The translations under genes and the position numbers were made by a program. Below are positions 31,331 through 38,778 of a stretch of 64,000 nucleotides of DNA, piece after piece; positions within the stretch are counted from its first letter, which is position 1; every line of letters begins with the position of its first letter. The notes under the pieces were generated by a model that worked only from the letters and a program-made list of their open reading frames with translations, made no database searches and was not told the origin of the DNA. Source of the DNA: Candidatus Obscuribacterales bacterium. GTDB lineage: Bacteria; Cyanobacteriota; Vampirovibrionia; Obscuribacterales; Obscuribacteraceae. The stretch spans positions 62,001 to 126,000 of the forward strand of contig JAGVKG010000060.1 in the NCBI GenBank assembly GCA_020050685.1, read 5' to 3'.

Positions 31331-31356
31331 AGCCCCTCAGAGTAATCTGAGAGGCT
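31331..31356 (+). other. Hairpin with GUAA tetraloop between the tkt operon and the cas9 fragment
   Basis: AGCC-C-CTCAGA (31331-31341), loop GTAA (31342-31345), then TCTGAG-A-GGCT (31346-31356): ten pairs with one C/A mismatch and a GNRA-class tetraloop in the RNA. No T-run follows directly, so it is not a standard terminator. It lies about 145 bp upstream of the cas9-fragment start and may be the operon end, a leader element, or a remnant of a cas9-linked RNA. Nothing else is seen in 31179-31393. Confidence 0.4.
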
Positions 31357-31415
31357 TGGTAGGTTTTACCCCATTGGGATATCCTGCAGAGCTTTGCTCT
31401 TTATTGTGAAAAGCA

Positions 31416-31436
31416 GGGCAGGCACCAGTCAGCTAT
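31416..31436 (+). repeat. Left arm of a perfect 21-bp inverted repeat flanking the cas9/Rhs island
   Basis: The sequence begins GGGCAGGCACCAGTC and ends AGCTAT; its exact reverse complement occurs at 34704-34724. The match stops at both ends. A perfect 21-bp inverted match is unlikely by chance in 64 kb. It lies 65 bp upstream of the cas9-fragment start. Confidence 0.8.
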
Positions 31437-31501
31437 TGACTGAATATAACGATATACTAGTTTCACATATTTTACAAGAGCAAATCGGGAAGGAGTTGCA
31501 A

Positions 31502-32302
31502 ATGAGCACCACTCTTGGCCTTGACTTGGGCACAAACTCAATCGGCTGGGCGCTAACAGAAGAAGGTACCGAAAATAATCCGAAAGGATTAGTCGCGTGC
31601 GGCGTCAGAATTTTCCAAGAAGCAGTAGATGCAAAAACCCGAACACCGAAGAACCAGGCTCGCAGAGCTGCACGTAGTGCCAGAAAGATTATTGCCCGCA
31701 GAAAAATGCGTAAGCAGGCTCTAGCAGCAATTCTCAAGCACGTCGACCTACTACCATCTGATGACTGCTCCTATCAGGCCATCGTAGCCAATTCCGAAAC
31801 CCTCAACCCATATCTTCTCAGAAAGCGAGGACTTGATGAAAAGCTAGAGCCTTATGAACTCGGGCGTATACTCTATCATCTTTGTCAACGGCGAGGATTT
31901 AAAAGCAACCGCAAAGCACTGGACAAGTCACATGAAGACGGCAAAATAAAGCAGTCAATCACTAATCTATCTAAACAAATTCAAGACTCCGGTTGCAGAA
32001 CTCTGGGTGAATTTCTCTTCAATCAAAAACAAAAGCGAAACATATACACAGACAGATCAATGTACGAACGAGAATTTGAATTGATCTGGAACAAGCAATG
32101 CGAATTTTATCCGAGCATTTTGACCAACGCCCTAAAAATCAAAATTCATCGCACAATATTTTTCCAGCGTGACTTAAAGATCCAAAAGTATCTTGTTGGC
32201 TATTGCTCGCTGGAACCTCAGCGCAAACGTGCCGCAAGAGCACGTCTTGAATTTCAAGATTTTCGTCTACCCTTTGTGTCTATGATGGATGAGACACCCT
32301 AA
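31502..32302 (+). pseudogene. cas9: 5' fragment of a type II cas9 gene (RuvC-I, bridge helix, part of REC)
   Basis: 266 residues from an ATG with a strong GGAAGGAG site 6 nt upstream; a start at 31394 is possible but has no ribosome site. GLDLGTNSIGWAL holds the RuvC-I catalytic Asp (D8). Residues ~47-75 are the Arg-rich bridge helix (KNQARRAARSARK). Then comes the REC start with LRKRGLD, YELGRILYHLCQRRGFKSNR, RTLGEFLF, and EREFELIW, as in compact Cas9s of the II-C kind. Homology fades at about FQDFR (near 32265) and the frame stops at 32302. The rest of REC, RuvC-II, HNH, RuvC-III and the PAM-interacting domain are missing from the window, and no cas1/cas2 or CRISPR array is seen. It cannot be a working nuclease; the intact ribosome site means the stub could still be made. 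Confidence 0.88.
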
Positions 32303-32632
32303 GTAACAGCATTACCAGCCATCCCAGACGACAATGATCCTCCCGATCCTGCTCCCCATAAAGAAAAAAGACCCGCTCAATATTCTGGCTCAGGAGGCTC
32401 TACCGGTGGAGGAGGCGCTGGAGGGCGGACTAAAGTCAAACGGCCGGACGACGATGACGAAGAGGCAATAATTGATGAGATGATAAGATTATGGAAGAGA
32501 AAATTCAACGAGAACCCGTCACGCCAACAGATAAGTGATTGGAGAGGGATGCTGTATGGTAAAAACGGTGAAGCTAGACTACGCGAATATGTAAATAGGT
32601 TCCCGCATCACTTAGAGAATATCGGCGAATAA
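32303..32632 (+). pseudogene. Promoterless toxin-tail-like frame fused in frame after the cas9 fragment
   Basis: Immediately after the cas9-fragment stop, the same frame stays open for 109 codons and ends at TAA 32630-32632. It has no sensible start codon. The product would begin VTALPAIPDDNDPPDPAP, then a Gly/Ser linker, an acidic stretch (RPDDDDEE), and a helical end with IIDEMIRLWKRKF and YVNRFPHHLENIGE. A proline-rich and glycine-rich run leading to a short charged C-terminal module, with a gene starting 2 bp later, resembles the tip of an Rhs/polymorphic toxin and its immunity gene. The toxin activity is not recognised. The last residues of the cas9 frame (LPFVSMMDETP) probably already belong to this module. 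Confidence 0.55.
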
Positions 32633-32634
32633 CA

Positions 32635-33156
32635 ATGATCAACTCATTATTGCAACTGTTGTATAAGAACAAAGATTCCTTAGAGCTAGAGCAACTTTTC
32701 GAGTCTGTCACAGAAGTTCCCGAATTTGTGCAGTACCCAAAACAAAGTTTCTATAGCTTTAAGAAATCTGGAATTGAACTTGAATACGATGAGAGATCAT
32801 CCCAGTTCAAAACTGTACGTTTATATATACACCCGAGTGAGGGGTATTCCGCGTATCACGACCAACTCCCGTTCGAGCTAGTCCCTGCCGACGACCGTAA
32901 ATCAGTTAGGCTTAAGATTGGAACACCACGCAAGTCTGGAGAACACCGGCGAATTATTAGTCCTCCTCCTGATGCAAGCCAAGATGAGATGGAGGCTTTT
33001 TTCAAACATGTCAAACAACAGCCGCTATGCATCCAATGGGATTTATATGTAATCAATGAATATGCTGTCAATATTCAATTTGATTTGGAGCGTGGTGGCA
33101 CAATTTCCCAAATTGTTATGATGACACCAGATGATGATATTTTGGCAGACGATTGA
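32635..33156 (+). CDS. Candidate immunity protein for the adjacent toxin tail
   Basis: 173 residues, no signal peptide, no known enzyme motif. The segment DQLPFELVPADDRKSVRLKIGTP resembles the LP.gl.fG.sr..v...lG.P pattern frequent in small immunity proteins of polymorphic toxin systems. The gene starts 2 bp after the stop of the toxin-like tail and ends directly at the following Rhs remnant. The position fits an orphan toxin-tip/immunity cassette; the specific immunity family was not identified. The start has no strong ribosome site, so it may depend on translation from upstream, which the cas9-fragment stop would interrupt. Confidence 0.65.
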   Translation: MINSLLQLLYKNKDSLELEQLFESVTEVPEFVQYPKQSFYSFKKSGIELEYDERSSQFKTVRLYIHPSEGYSAYHDQLPFELVPADDRKSVRLKIGTPRKSGEHRRIISPPPDASQDEMEAFFKHVKQQPLCIQWDLYVINEYAVNIQFDLERGGTISQIVMMTPDDDILADD

Positions 33157-33849
33157 GCGAACGATTCATTGATTATCCGACTAAAGTATTTCCTGAACTT
33201 CCAGTATGCCGGGTATTATATGCATCCAAGAAGTGGATTGAACCTTACTTTATACAGGGCTTACAACCCGTCGATTGGAAGATGGCTAAGCAGAGATCCT
33301 TTAGAAGAATTATTTACGCAGATTCAGTTGCGACAAATTCCTGCCGGTGTGTTTGCAATAAATACAGTTTCTCTGGGAGACTATCAGCGTTTTGCATTTA
33401 GTCAAACATCAAATTCTAATCTTTATGCCTACGTAGGAAATGATCCGGTTCTGTTTGCCATTAACACGAAGGACTGTTTGGGATTTCTGTCAGCGGTGGA
33501 TTCGCATATGGGCCAGTCGGTGTTCAATTTGCTGCAGGCGTAACAACCTCTGGAGTTTTCGGAACTGTAGGCAATGCCGTTGGATTAGGTGGCGGATTAT
33601 CCGGCAATGTGGTTTTCAGTGACCAAAGCTCTGCGGGGGGAAGTGGATACTCAGGAGCTGCAAACTATGGGCCATTCTCTGTAAGTGGTGGCACCAGGCG
33701 CAGGAACATCCTTTGAGACAGGTGTTGGCTTCGGCTTCGGTGGATGGGCTGGACAAACCCATACCTGGAATGATCCTAGTCGAGGAAGAGATCTTCGAGG
33801 ACAGCCAAAAACAGACAAGACTCCTCCCTGGAATTGGTGTCCCAAATAA
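33157..33849 (+). pseudogene. Rhs core end with C-terminal tip, broken by two frameshifts
   Basis: The first frame encodes the Rhs-repeat-associated core: NFQYAGYYMHPRSGLNLTLYRAYNP, IGRWLSRDPLEE and NLYAYVGNDPV. A full Rhs protein would carry over a thousand residues before this; here the frame begins next to the immunity-gene stop. After GNDPV the frame runs to a stop at 33543. The sensible continuation (GLFGISVSGGFAYG, then VGLGGGLSGNVVF) is in another frame. A second shift near 33690 is needed to reach APGAGTSFETGVGFGFGGWAG and the end PPWNWCPK (stop 33847-33849). Two shifts in 690 bp mark it as decayed, unless they are assembly errors. The arrangement matches orphan core-tip cassettes found downstream of Rhs loci. 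Confidence 0.8.
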
Positions 33850-33905
33850 CAGCCACTAGTGGTGGACGCAGTGTAAACTATTGTTTGTCAAAGAGAAAGC
33901 CTATA

Positions 33906-34580
33906 ATGCAACATCCAATAATGTCGTGCTTTCAACAAATAATATTTTTGATTGCTACTTGCATGGCCATAACAGGTTGCTCCGTGCAAATGGACTCGCA
34001 TGGTACCGATTTGACCAGTTCTGATAATCCGCATCAAATAATTACTGAACAATCAGCAGAGACCCAACTGACAGAAGCGTTCCGCCAGGGAAAAGATCTT
34101 TTTGACAAGGGGGACTATGAAGGAGCAATTGATTATTTTAGCTCAGAAATTAGGCTGAATCCAGCTAACGCAATACCTTATGAATATAGAGGCTTAGCAC
34201 TCTATAGAATGGGGCAATACAAAAAGGCAGTTGAGGATTTTAGTGAGGCAACTCGCCTACAACCGAATGACCCACACATTTATTTCAATCGGGCTTTAGC
34301 TTATGGTGCTGACTATCAAAAAGCAATTTCCGACTATGGTAAAGCAATTGAACTTGATCCCAATTATGCTTTGGCTTATAACAATCGTGGAAATCTTTAT
34401 GAGCGACAGCTAGCATTTCGTGAAGCCTTGCGTGATCGGCGCAAAGCTATAGCTCTCAATCCGTACTTGGTAGTCAATACACCAGGATTATGGATGGCAA
34501 TTTTCTTTGGAGTAATAGTAGCTGTCTGGAAAACCAGAACTCACTCATCAAGGGAGAATCGGTCATCCTCTACAAATTAA
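33906..34580 (+). CDS. TPR lipoprotein, possible partner of the Rhs tip
   Basis: 224 residues from the chosen ATG. The N-terminus is a lipoprotein signal (hydrophobic IIFLIATCMAITGC with lipobox ITGC). Four TPR units follow, e.g. GKDLFDKGDYEGAIDYFS and RGLALYRMGQYKKAVEDFSE. A hydrophobic segment near the end (GLWMAIFFGVIVAVW) is followed by a basic tail. A membrane-anchored TPR protein directly after an Rhs tip could be its immunity protein, but TPR proteins are common in this genome (also 37513 and 46290), so it may be unrelated. A longer start at 33834 would overlap the Rhs end and hide the signal. Confidence 0.75.
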   Translation: MQHPIMSCFQQIIFLIATCMAITGCSVQMDSHGTDLTSSDNPHQIITEQSAETQLTEAFRQGKDLFDKGDYEGAIDYFSSEIRLNPANAIPYEYRGLALYRMGQYKKAVEDFSEATRLQPNDPHIYFNRALAYGADYQKAISDYGKAIELDPNYALAYNNRGNLYERQLAFREALRDRRKAIALNPYLVVNTPGLWMAIFFGVIVAVWKTRTHSSRENRSSSTN

Positions 34581-34703
34581 ACTGGTGCAACTTAACAGTA
34601 TTAGTTTGCTTGTGCCTGCTAAATGCAATTCAATCATGTGCCGATAATGGGGTGTCCCCCAATTCACAACATACGCAAGCCTCTGGTACGAGCTTCCAGA
34701 ATT

Positions 34704-34724
34704 ATAGCTGACTGGTGCCTGCCC
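34704..34724 (-). repeat. Right arm of the 21-bp inverted repeat
   Basis: Reads ATAGCTGACTGGTGCCTGCC plus one C on the plus strand, the exact reverse complement of 31416-31436. It is 6 bp from the stop of the zinc-ribbon gene at 34730. The gap 34581-34703 holds only a lipoprotein-leader-like frame without a normal start (…CLCLLNAIQSCADNG, ending at 34711). This may be a remnant of another small lipoprotein; no functional gene is claimed. Confidence 0.8.
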
Positions 34725-34729
34725 GCAAT

Positions 34730-36331
34730 TCACGCAATGCTCTTTTGACCCCGACAAAAAGGGCATGCGTTCGGGAACTGTACACGATCATTGGGTTTGG
34801 CGATCCAGGAGTGCCGGTTGTCCTTTGGGCAAAGCCACCAAACCTTTTTGTTTGAGTGAGCCGTAAGATCACGAGCAGTCAAACTGCCATTTTTAGTTGG
34901 GTGCAATTGTTGTGCCAGTTCGGGATAGTTCGTAGCCAATGAATTAGTATTGCAGGCAGCGCGACCGCAGCAGAAAGGACATCCTGCTCCATTAAACGAT
35001 CGTCTGGCTATTGGCGCTTGCCATATATGTTCTTTATTTGATTTGCATTGCCACCAAACTTTTTTCTGTGAAAAGGGTCTATATTGGTCGGGCATCAATT
35101 TGCCATTTTTAGTCTTGTGCCATTGTGCCGCTAGCTCGGGGTTTGCTTTCAATAAGTTGCATTCCGGCGTCGCCTTTTTGCCTGCACAGTACGGGCATTC
35201 GCTTTTGTTAGAAGTTCTGTTGTGAATGCCGGTTATCCACTCATGCTTTTTTGAACATTGCCACCAAACTCGTTTGCCTTGAGATGGGGTAACTGCATCT
35301 GCCGTAAGACTCCTGTTTTTTGTAGGATGCCATTCTCGAGCCAGATCTGGAAACAGTTTTGCCAGCGAATTGCCTGTGCAAACTTTCCTCCCTGAGCAAA
35401 AAGGACATCTCGCTCCTTTACTTACACGATCATTTACGCGGCAGTGCCATTCGTGGGATTTATCATTTGAGCACAACCACCAAATAACTTTTTGAGATCC
35501 CGGAGTTATGTCCTTTGCGCTGAGGTCTCCATTTTTGATCGGATGCCATTCCTGCGCAATGTCCGGATGCAGTGTGGCAAGACAATTTGTGCGGCAAGCG
35601 CGTTTACTTGCACAATATGGACATCCAACATTGTTTTTGGTTCTTGCGCTCACGGCGGCAAGCCAGGCATGAGACCCCTCTTTCGTACACTGCCACCAGA
35701 TCTTTTTGCGGGCGCCAAAAGAGACGTCTTTCGAAGTCAGTGCCTTGTTCTTGGTAGGATGCCATTCTTTTGCAAGCTGAGGAAACAATGACGAAAAGCG
35801 ATTCGTATTTGAAACGCGATGACCACTGCAGTATGGACACCCGGATTTAGAGTTTGTACGATCTGCTATACTTGCTTTCCACACGTGCTTAGTGTTTGCC
35901 GCGCACTGCCACCAGGCATCTTTTTGGGATTTGGGAAGGAATTGCTCCGGCCTCAACTTTCCATTTTTTGTCGAGTGCCATTCAGCGGCGACATCTTCGT
36001 GAACTCTGCCCAGGTTGTATTCTTTAGAGGGCTTTTTCCCAGCGCAATAGGGACAGCCTGCGCCCCTTCCCCTCCTTGTTCTTGTATGAATGACTGCCGG
36101 CCAAATATGATCATCACCTTGGTCACAAATCCACCATATTTTCCTTTTTGAGCCGTACGTGAATTGATCAGGAGTCCAGTTTCCATTCTTATGATGATGC
36201 CATTGAGCTGCAATTTCCGGATCTGTTTCAGCAAGCGACTGGTCACCACGAAAATGTTCCATGGATTTGTCTATGGTAGAACCGCGTTCGGCAGTTTTTC
36301 TTGTATGCACGTAACTTCTTAGCATAGCCAT
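34730..36331 (-). CDS. Protein of seven DUF4379-type zinc-ribbon repeats
   Basis: 533 residues from the ATG at 36329-36331, chosen for the GGAGG 9 nt upstream; an ATG at 36424 is less likely. It has seven near-identical units of ~70 residues. Each has a W(H/Q)xTKNG-like opening, a W-W-x-C pair, a HxW, and a CP(Y/F)C closing pair (e.g. IWWQC … GCPYC). The spacing makes seven treble-clef-like zinc sites (C…H…CxxC). This is the Probable Zinc-ribbon/DUF4379 family, often near or fused to nucleases in accessory DNA; nucleic-acid binding is likely. No nuclease domain is seen here. It lies outside the inverted repeat but next to it, with toxin-antitoxin genes upstream. Confidence 0.88.
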   Translation of the reverse strand: MAMLRSYVHTRKTAERGSTIDKSMEHFRGDQSLAETDPEIAAQWHHHKNGNWTPDQFTYGSKRKIWWICDQGDDHIWPAVIHTRTRRGRGAGCPYCAGKKPSKEYNLGRVHEDVAAEWHSTKNGKLRPEQFLPKSQKDAWWQCAANTKHVWKASIADRTNSKSGCPYCSGHRVSNTNRFSSLFPQLAKEWHPTKNKALTSKDVSFGARKKIWWQCTKEGSHAWLAAVSARTKNNVGCPYCASKRACRTNCLATLHPDIAQEWHPIKNGDLSAKDITPGSQKVIWWLCSNDKSHEWHCRVNDRVSKGARCPFCSGRKVCTGNSLAKLFPDLAREWHPTKNRSLTADAVTPSQGKRVWWQCSKKHEWITGIHNRTSNKSECPYCAGKKATPECNLLKANPELAAQWHKTKNGKLMPDQYRPFSQKKVWWQCKSNKEHIWQAPIARRSFNGAGCPFCCGRAACNTNSLATNYPELAQQLHPTKNGSLTARDLTAHSNKKVWWLCPKDNRHSWIAKPNDRVQFPNACPFCRGQKSIA

Positions 36332-36535
36332 GGATAAACGCCTCCGTCTATGATGACTGATTATATTTCGTAGGCACGCGATGGATAAGGTCATAAGTGG
36401 GGAAATCCGCAACCGTATGAGCATTTAGTGGGGGCGCCGCTTCACCCAAGCGCAGAAAAGGAAGACCCCAAAGATTCTCAAATCTAAACGGAGGTATATT
36501 ATATGCATGGTCGCCACACGCTGAGAAAGGCTCTC

Positions 36536-37093
36536 CTAACCGATGATGCCGTTTCTTCTTAACGTCTGCTCTATCGTTTTCATCGGCAGGAAGAACCTGG
36601 CGGGATTATCCCGAAAAGGAATGAAGTTGTTTTTGGTGTAGAAATCTGTAGGATCTCCCTTTTCACCGGTTAAAACATCTACAACCAGAGCATAGGAAGC
36701 CACTTTCTGCGATGCCAACCACGCTGTTCGCATGGCATCTATTAAAAGGTGTTCTCCCAGTCTCAATTCACATTTGCCTCGTTGCCAATTTTCATCGATT
36801 GCCAGCTTGCCCATGAGAGTTGTTCCAATTGCCTTATAGTTTGGCAGTTTCACAAGAATAGATTCGGGCAGGCCATCCATTGGTATCAAAAGAGATGAAA
36901 GCGAATAATAGCCAATGATTCTCTCCGGCATTTCTCGCAGGGTTAACACAAAAGTACGAGAAATATTCTTTTCTGTATCTCCAACAGCGCGGTCATGCAA
37001 ATAGTTGTCGAGCTTCTTAACGCCGGAAACAAAAGACTTGCGGTCATGACTCCTGGTGATTAGTTCAATAAGATTTAGATCTAAAAAATCCAC
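36536..37093 (-). CDS. GNAT-type acetyltransferase toxin (TacT/AtaT-like)
   Basis: 185 residues. The pattern fits acetyltransferase toxins that block translation by acetylating aminoacyl-tRNA: KKLDNYLHDRAVGD near the N-terminus, ISRTFVLTL, IIGYYSLSSLLIP, MGKLAIDENWQRG, LGEHLLIDAMR, ALVVDVL and the end signature FYTKNNFIPF…RFFLPM. The acetyl-CoA loop reads QRGKCELRLGEHLL, apparently a few residues longer than the usual QGxGLG form. The gene starts 3 bp after the antitoxin stop, the normal antitoxin-first order. The substrate tRNA cannot be deduced. Confidence 0.88.
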   Translation of the reverse strand: MDFLDLNLIELITRSHDRKSFVSGVKKLDNYLHDRAVGDTEKNISRTFVLTLREMPERIIGYYSLSSLLIPMDGLPESILVKLPNYKAIGTTLMGKLAIDENWQRGKCELRLGEHLLIDAMRTAWLASQKVASYALVVDVLTGEKGDPTDFYTKNNFIPFRDNPARFFLPMKTIEQTLRRNGIIG

Positions 37094-37096
37094 TAA

Positions 37097-37393
37097 TTAT
37101 TTTGCCATTCGTTGTTTATATCGCTTTGCGGCTGCAAGCAAATTTTTTCCAGGCGCGGGCGGGCTTATAAGCGCACTGGCAAAAGCTTCCCTGCCGCGCT
37201 GTGTCAGTTGCATAACTTCACTCTCTTGAATGGTCTTATCAGCATCAGCGAGCAACGTACTTATGACGTAAGAGGTCAAGTCTAGCCCTCTGAGGTCCGC
37301 AGCATGCTGAATTCGTTTCTTTAGATTTGAATTGAGCCTGGCATAGATTCGGTCATTTGCCTTATCTTCTCTTTTTCTGCTTACTGCTTCCAC
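37097..37393 (-). CDS. DUF1778-family ribbon-helix-helix antitoxin
   Basis: 98 residues, start codon GTG (37391-37393) with an excellent GAGGTGATC site. The N-terminal half RIYARLNSNLKKRIQHAADL then GLDLTSYVISTLL is the RHH DNA-binding fold of TacA-like antitoxins. The C-terminal tail (…PPAPGKNLLAAAKRYKQRMAK) is the toxin-wrapping part. It forms an operon with the GNAT toxin at 36536-37093 and probably represses it through the palindrome upstream. Confidence 0.9.
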   Translation of the reverse strand: MEAVSRKREDKANDRIYARLNSNLKKRIQHAADLRGLDLTSYVISTLLADADKTIQESEVMQLTQRGREAFASALISPPAPGKNLLAAAKRYKQRMAK

Positions 37394-37420
37394 AGGATCA
37401 CCTCAAATACCATTCAATAC

Positions 37421-37447
37421 CATTGTACGCCAACTGGACGTACAATG
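37421..37447 (-). promoter_or_regulatory. Palindromic operator of the toxin-antitoxin operon
   Basis: CATTGTACG (37421-37429) and CGTACAATG (37439-37447) are perfect 9-bp inverted arms around a 9-bp spacer, 28 bp upstream of the antitoxin GTG. An AATACCATT direct repeat lies between the palindrome and the start. Such sites are bound by the RHH antitoxin, alone or with toxin, for autoregulation. It also lies about 65 bp upstream of the divergent TPR gene at 37513 and could affect it. Confidence 0.7.
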
Positions 37448-37512
37448 CAAGTCAAGGAGGACCGAGCTCTCAATGGGTATATTTGGGTAGTATTCCAAAT
37501 TGAAAGGCGACA

Positions 37513-38673
37513 ATGAAAAGAACGCTAAATCTTTTTACAATTATCAGCCTGCTGATTTTTTTGCTGCCATTATCATCATCGGGTCAGCAATCGGCGGATA
37601 AGCGAACTACAAACAAGCAATCGAAGGCTACGGCAAGTAATCCAAGCACAAATAAATCGGCGAGGAAACCCGAGATGAGTCAAGAGACCAACACAAAACC
37701 ACAAAAGTTGGTGGTTCGCAGAAACTATCTTCCGGATGGTGGCATTGACTTGTACATTTTTTATGATGGTGGCAAGGATGCAATTGCAGCTGTGGTAGGC
37801 AAACAAATAATCGTGACCAAACAAATTGCAGAGAGTGACACAGCCAGAGTCATGGATCTGCAACTTGCCCATACACTTGGTGCAATTGGTTTGGAGAAAA
37901 GAGCCAAAGGCGACTATGTTGAGGCCGAAAAGGGTTACAAGAGCTCAATTCAGTATGCCGAGAAAACAGATCAGGACACGGGCATGCTGGCTTGGAGCTT
38001 AATGAATTTGGCAGGACTTTATCTTCACATGGATAAAGCGCAAGAGGCAGAAGCGCTATACAAACGTTGTCTCGGTTTGTTGGGCAAAGAAGACAAGTTC
38101 GGTTCTTCGGACCGAGCTGCGATTTTGGACAACCTTGCTCAAGCACTCGATGAGCAGGACAAATTTAGCGAGGCTGAAGATTACAACAAGCAATCGCTCG
38201 CCATTTATCAAGCACAATCGCCAGTACAACCTTCAGACGTGGCGAAATGTCTCGGCACCCTTGCCTACATTGAAATGAAGCAGAACAAAACGAAAGAGGC
38301 AATGGACCACATTCAGGAAGCAATTAAGCAGGCAGAAATTTCCGCGGATCAAAAAGAATTAGCGATACTGCATGACGAATATGCATCCATTTATTTTTAT
38401 CAACAAAAATTCAAAGAAGCCGTCGACGAGCATTTGAAGGCTCTGCCACTTTTAGAAAAATCCTATGGTGCCGAGCACCCAGAAACGGGAGTCTGCCTGG
38501 CAAGTCTGGCTCAATCATACAAGCAGCTCAGCGATTGGAAAAATGAAAGCGACTGTCTCAAACGCGCTTTGAACATTTTCCAAAAATCACAAGGGCAAAA
38601 CAGCACTATGGCGCAACGCCTGAATGCTGAGTATCAAGACTGCACAGCTAAATTAAAAGAAACAACAAAGTAA
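37513..38673 (+). CDS. Exported TPR protein
   Basis: 386 residues. A Sec signal peptide (MKRTLNLFTIISLLIFLLPL, cleavage after about SSSG) is followed by a Gln/Lys/Thr/Asn-rich linker to about residue 60 and a small domain (LPDGGIDLYIFYDGGKDA). From about residue 115 tetratricopeptide units of the kinesin-light-chain/NB-ARC-associated type run to the end, e.g. ALAEAY-like LAWSLMNLAGLYLHMDKA, AILDNLAQALDEQDKFSEAE and ETGVCLASLAQSYKQL. It is probably an extracytoplasmic protein-interaction scaffold; partner unknown. It is monocistronic and divergent from the toxin-antitoxin pair. Confidence 0.85.
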   Translation: MKRTLNLFTIISLLIFLLPLSSSGQQSADKRTTNKQSKATASNPSTNKSARKPEMSQETNTKPQKLVVRRNYLPDGGIDLYIFYDGGKDAIAAVVGKQIIVTKQIAESDTARVMDLQLAHTLGAIGLEKRAKGDYVEAEKGYKSSIQYAEKTDQDTGMLAWSLMNLAGLYLHMDKAQEAEALYKRCLGLLGKEDKFGSSDRAAILDNLAQALDEQDKFSEAEDYNKQSLAIYQAQSPVQPSDVAKCLGTLAYIEMKQNKTKEAMDHIQEAIKQAEISADQKELAILHDEYASIYFYQQKFKEAVDEHLKALPLLEKSYGAEHPETGVCLASLAQSYKQLSDWKNESDCLKRALNIFQKSQGQNSTMAQRLNAEYQDCTAKLKETTK

Positions 38674-38778
38674 ATGCGTATTCTCGCTTGAAGTTATTCG
38701 GCATGTTTTATTCGGCAGGCACAAGCGTTAGCCGTGTGCATCTTATAATGCACATAGCAATTGCTAAGATGTCTTGCG
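38674..38778. other. Convergent gap with two palindromes
   Basis: TGTGCAT (38735-38741) and ATGCACA (38748-38754) form a 7-bp stem with a 6-nt loop. A perfect 12-bp palindrome TAGCAATTGCTA (38755-38766) follows immediately. They separate two convergent genes. There is no T-run, so terminator activity is doubtful. Confidence 0.35.

Noticed and set aside
31394-31501. Longer N-terminus for the cas9 fragment
   Set aside because: The added 36 residues have no Cas9 similarity, include the inverted repeat, and lack a ribosome site, whereas GGAAGGAG precedes 31502.
31502-32302. A functional or miniature Cas9
   Set aside because: HNH, RuvC-II and RuvC-III are absent and no continuation is found in the window; it is a 5' fragment.
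34490-34711. Small lipoprotein gene after the TPR lipoprotein
   Set aside because: The lipoprotein-like stretch has no credible start of its own, and the frame begins inside the previous gene; at best a remnant.
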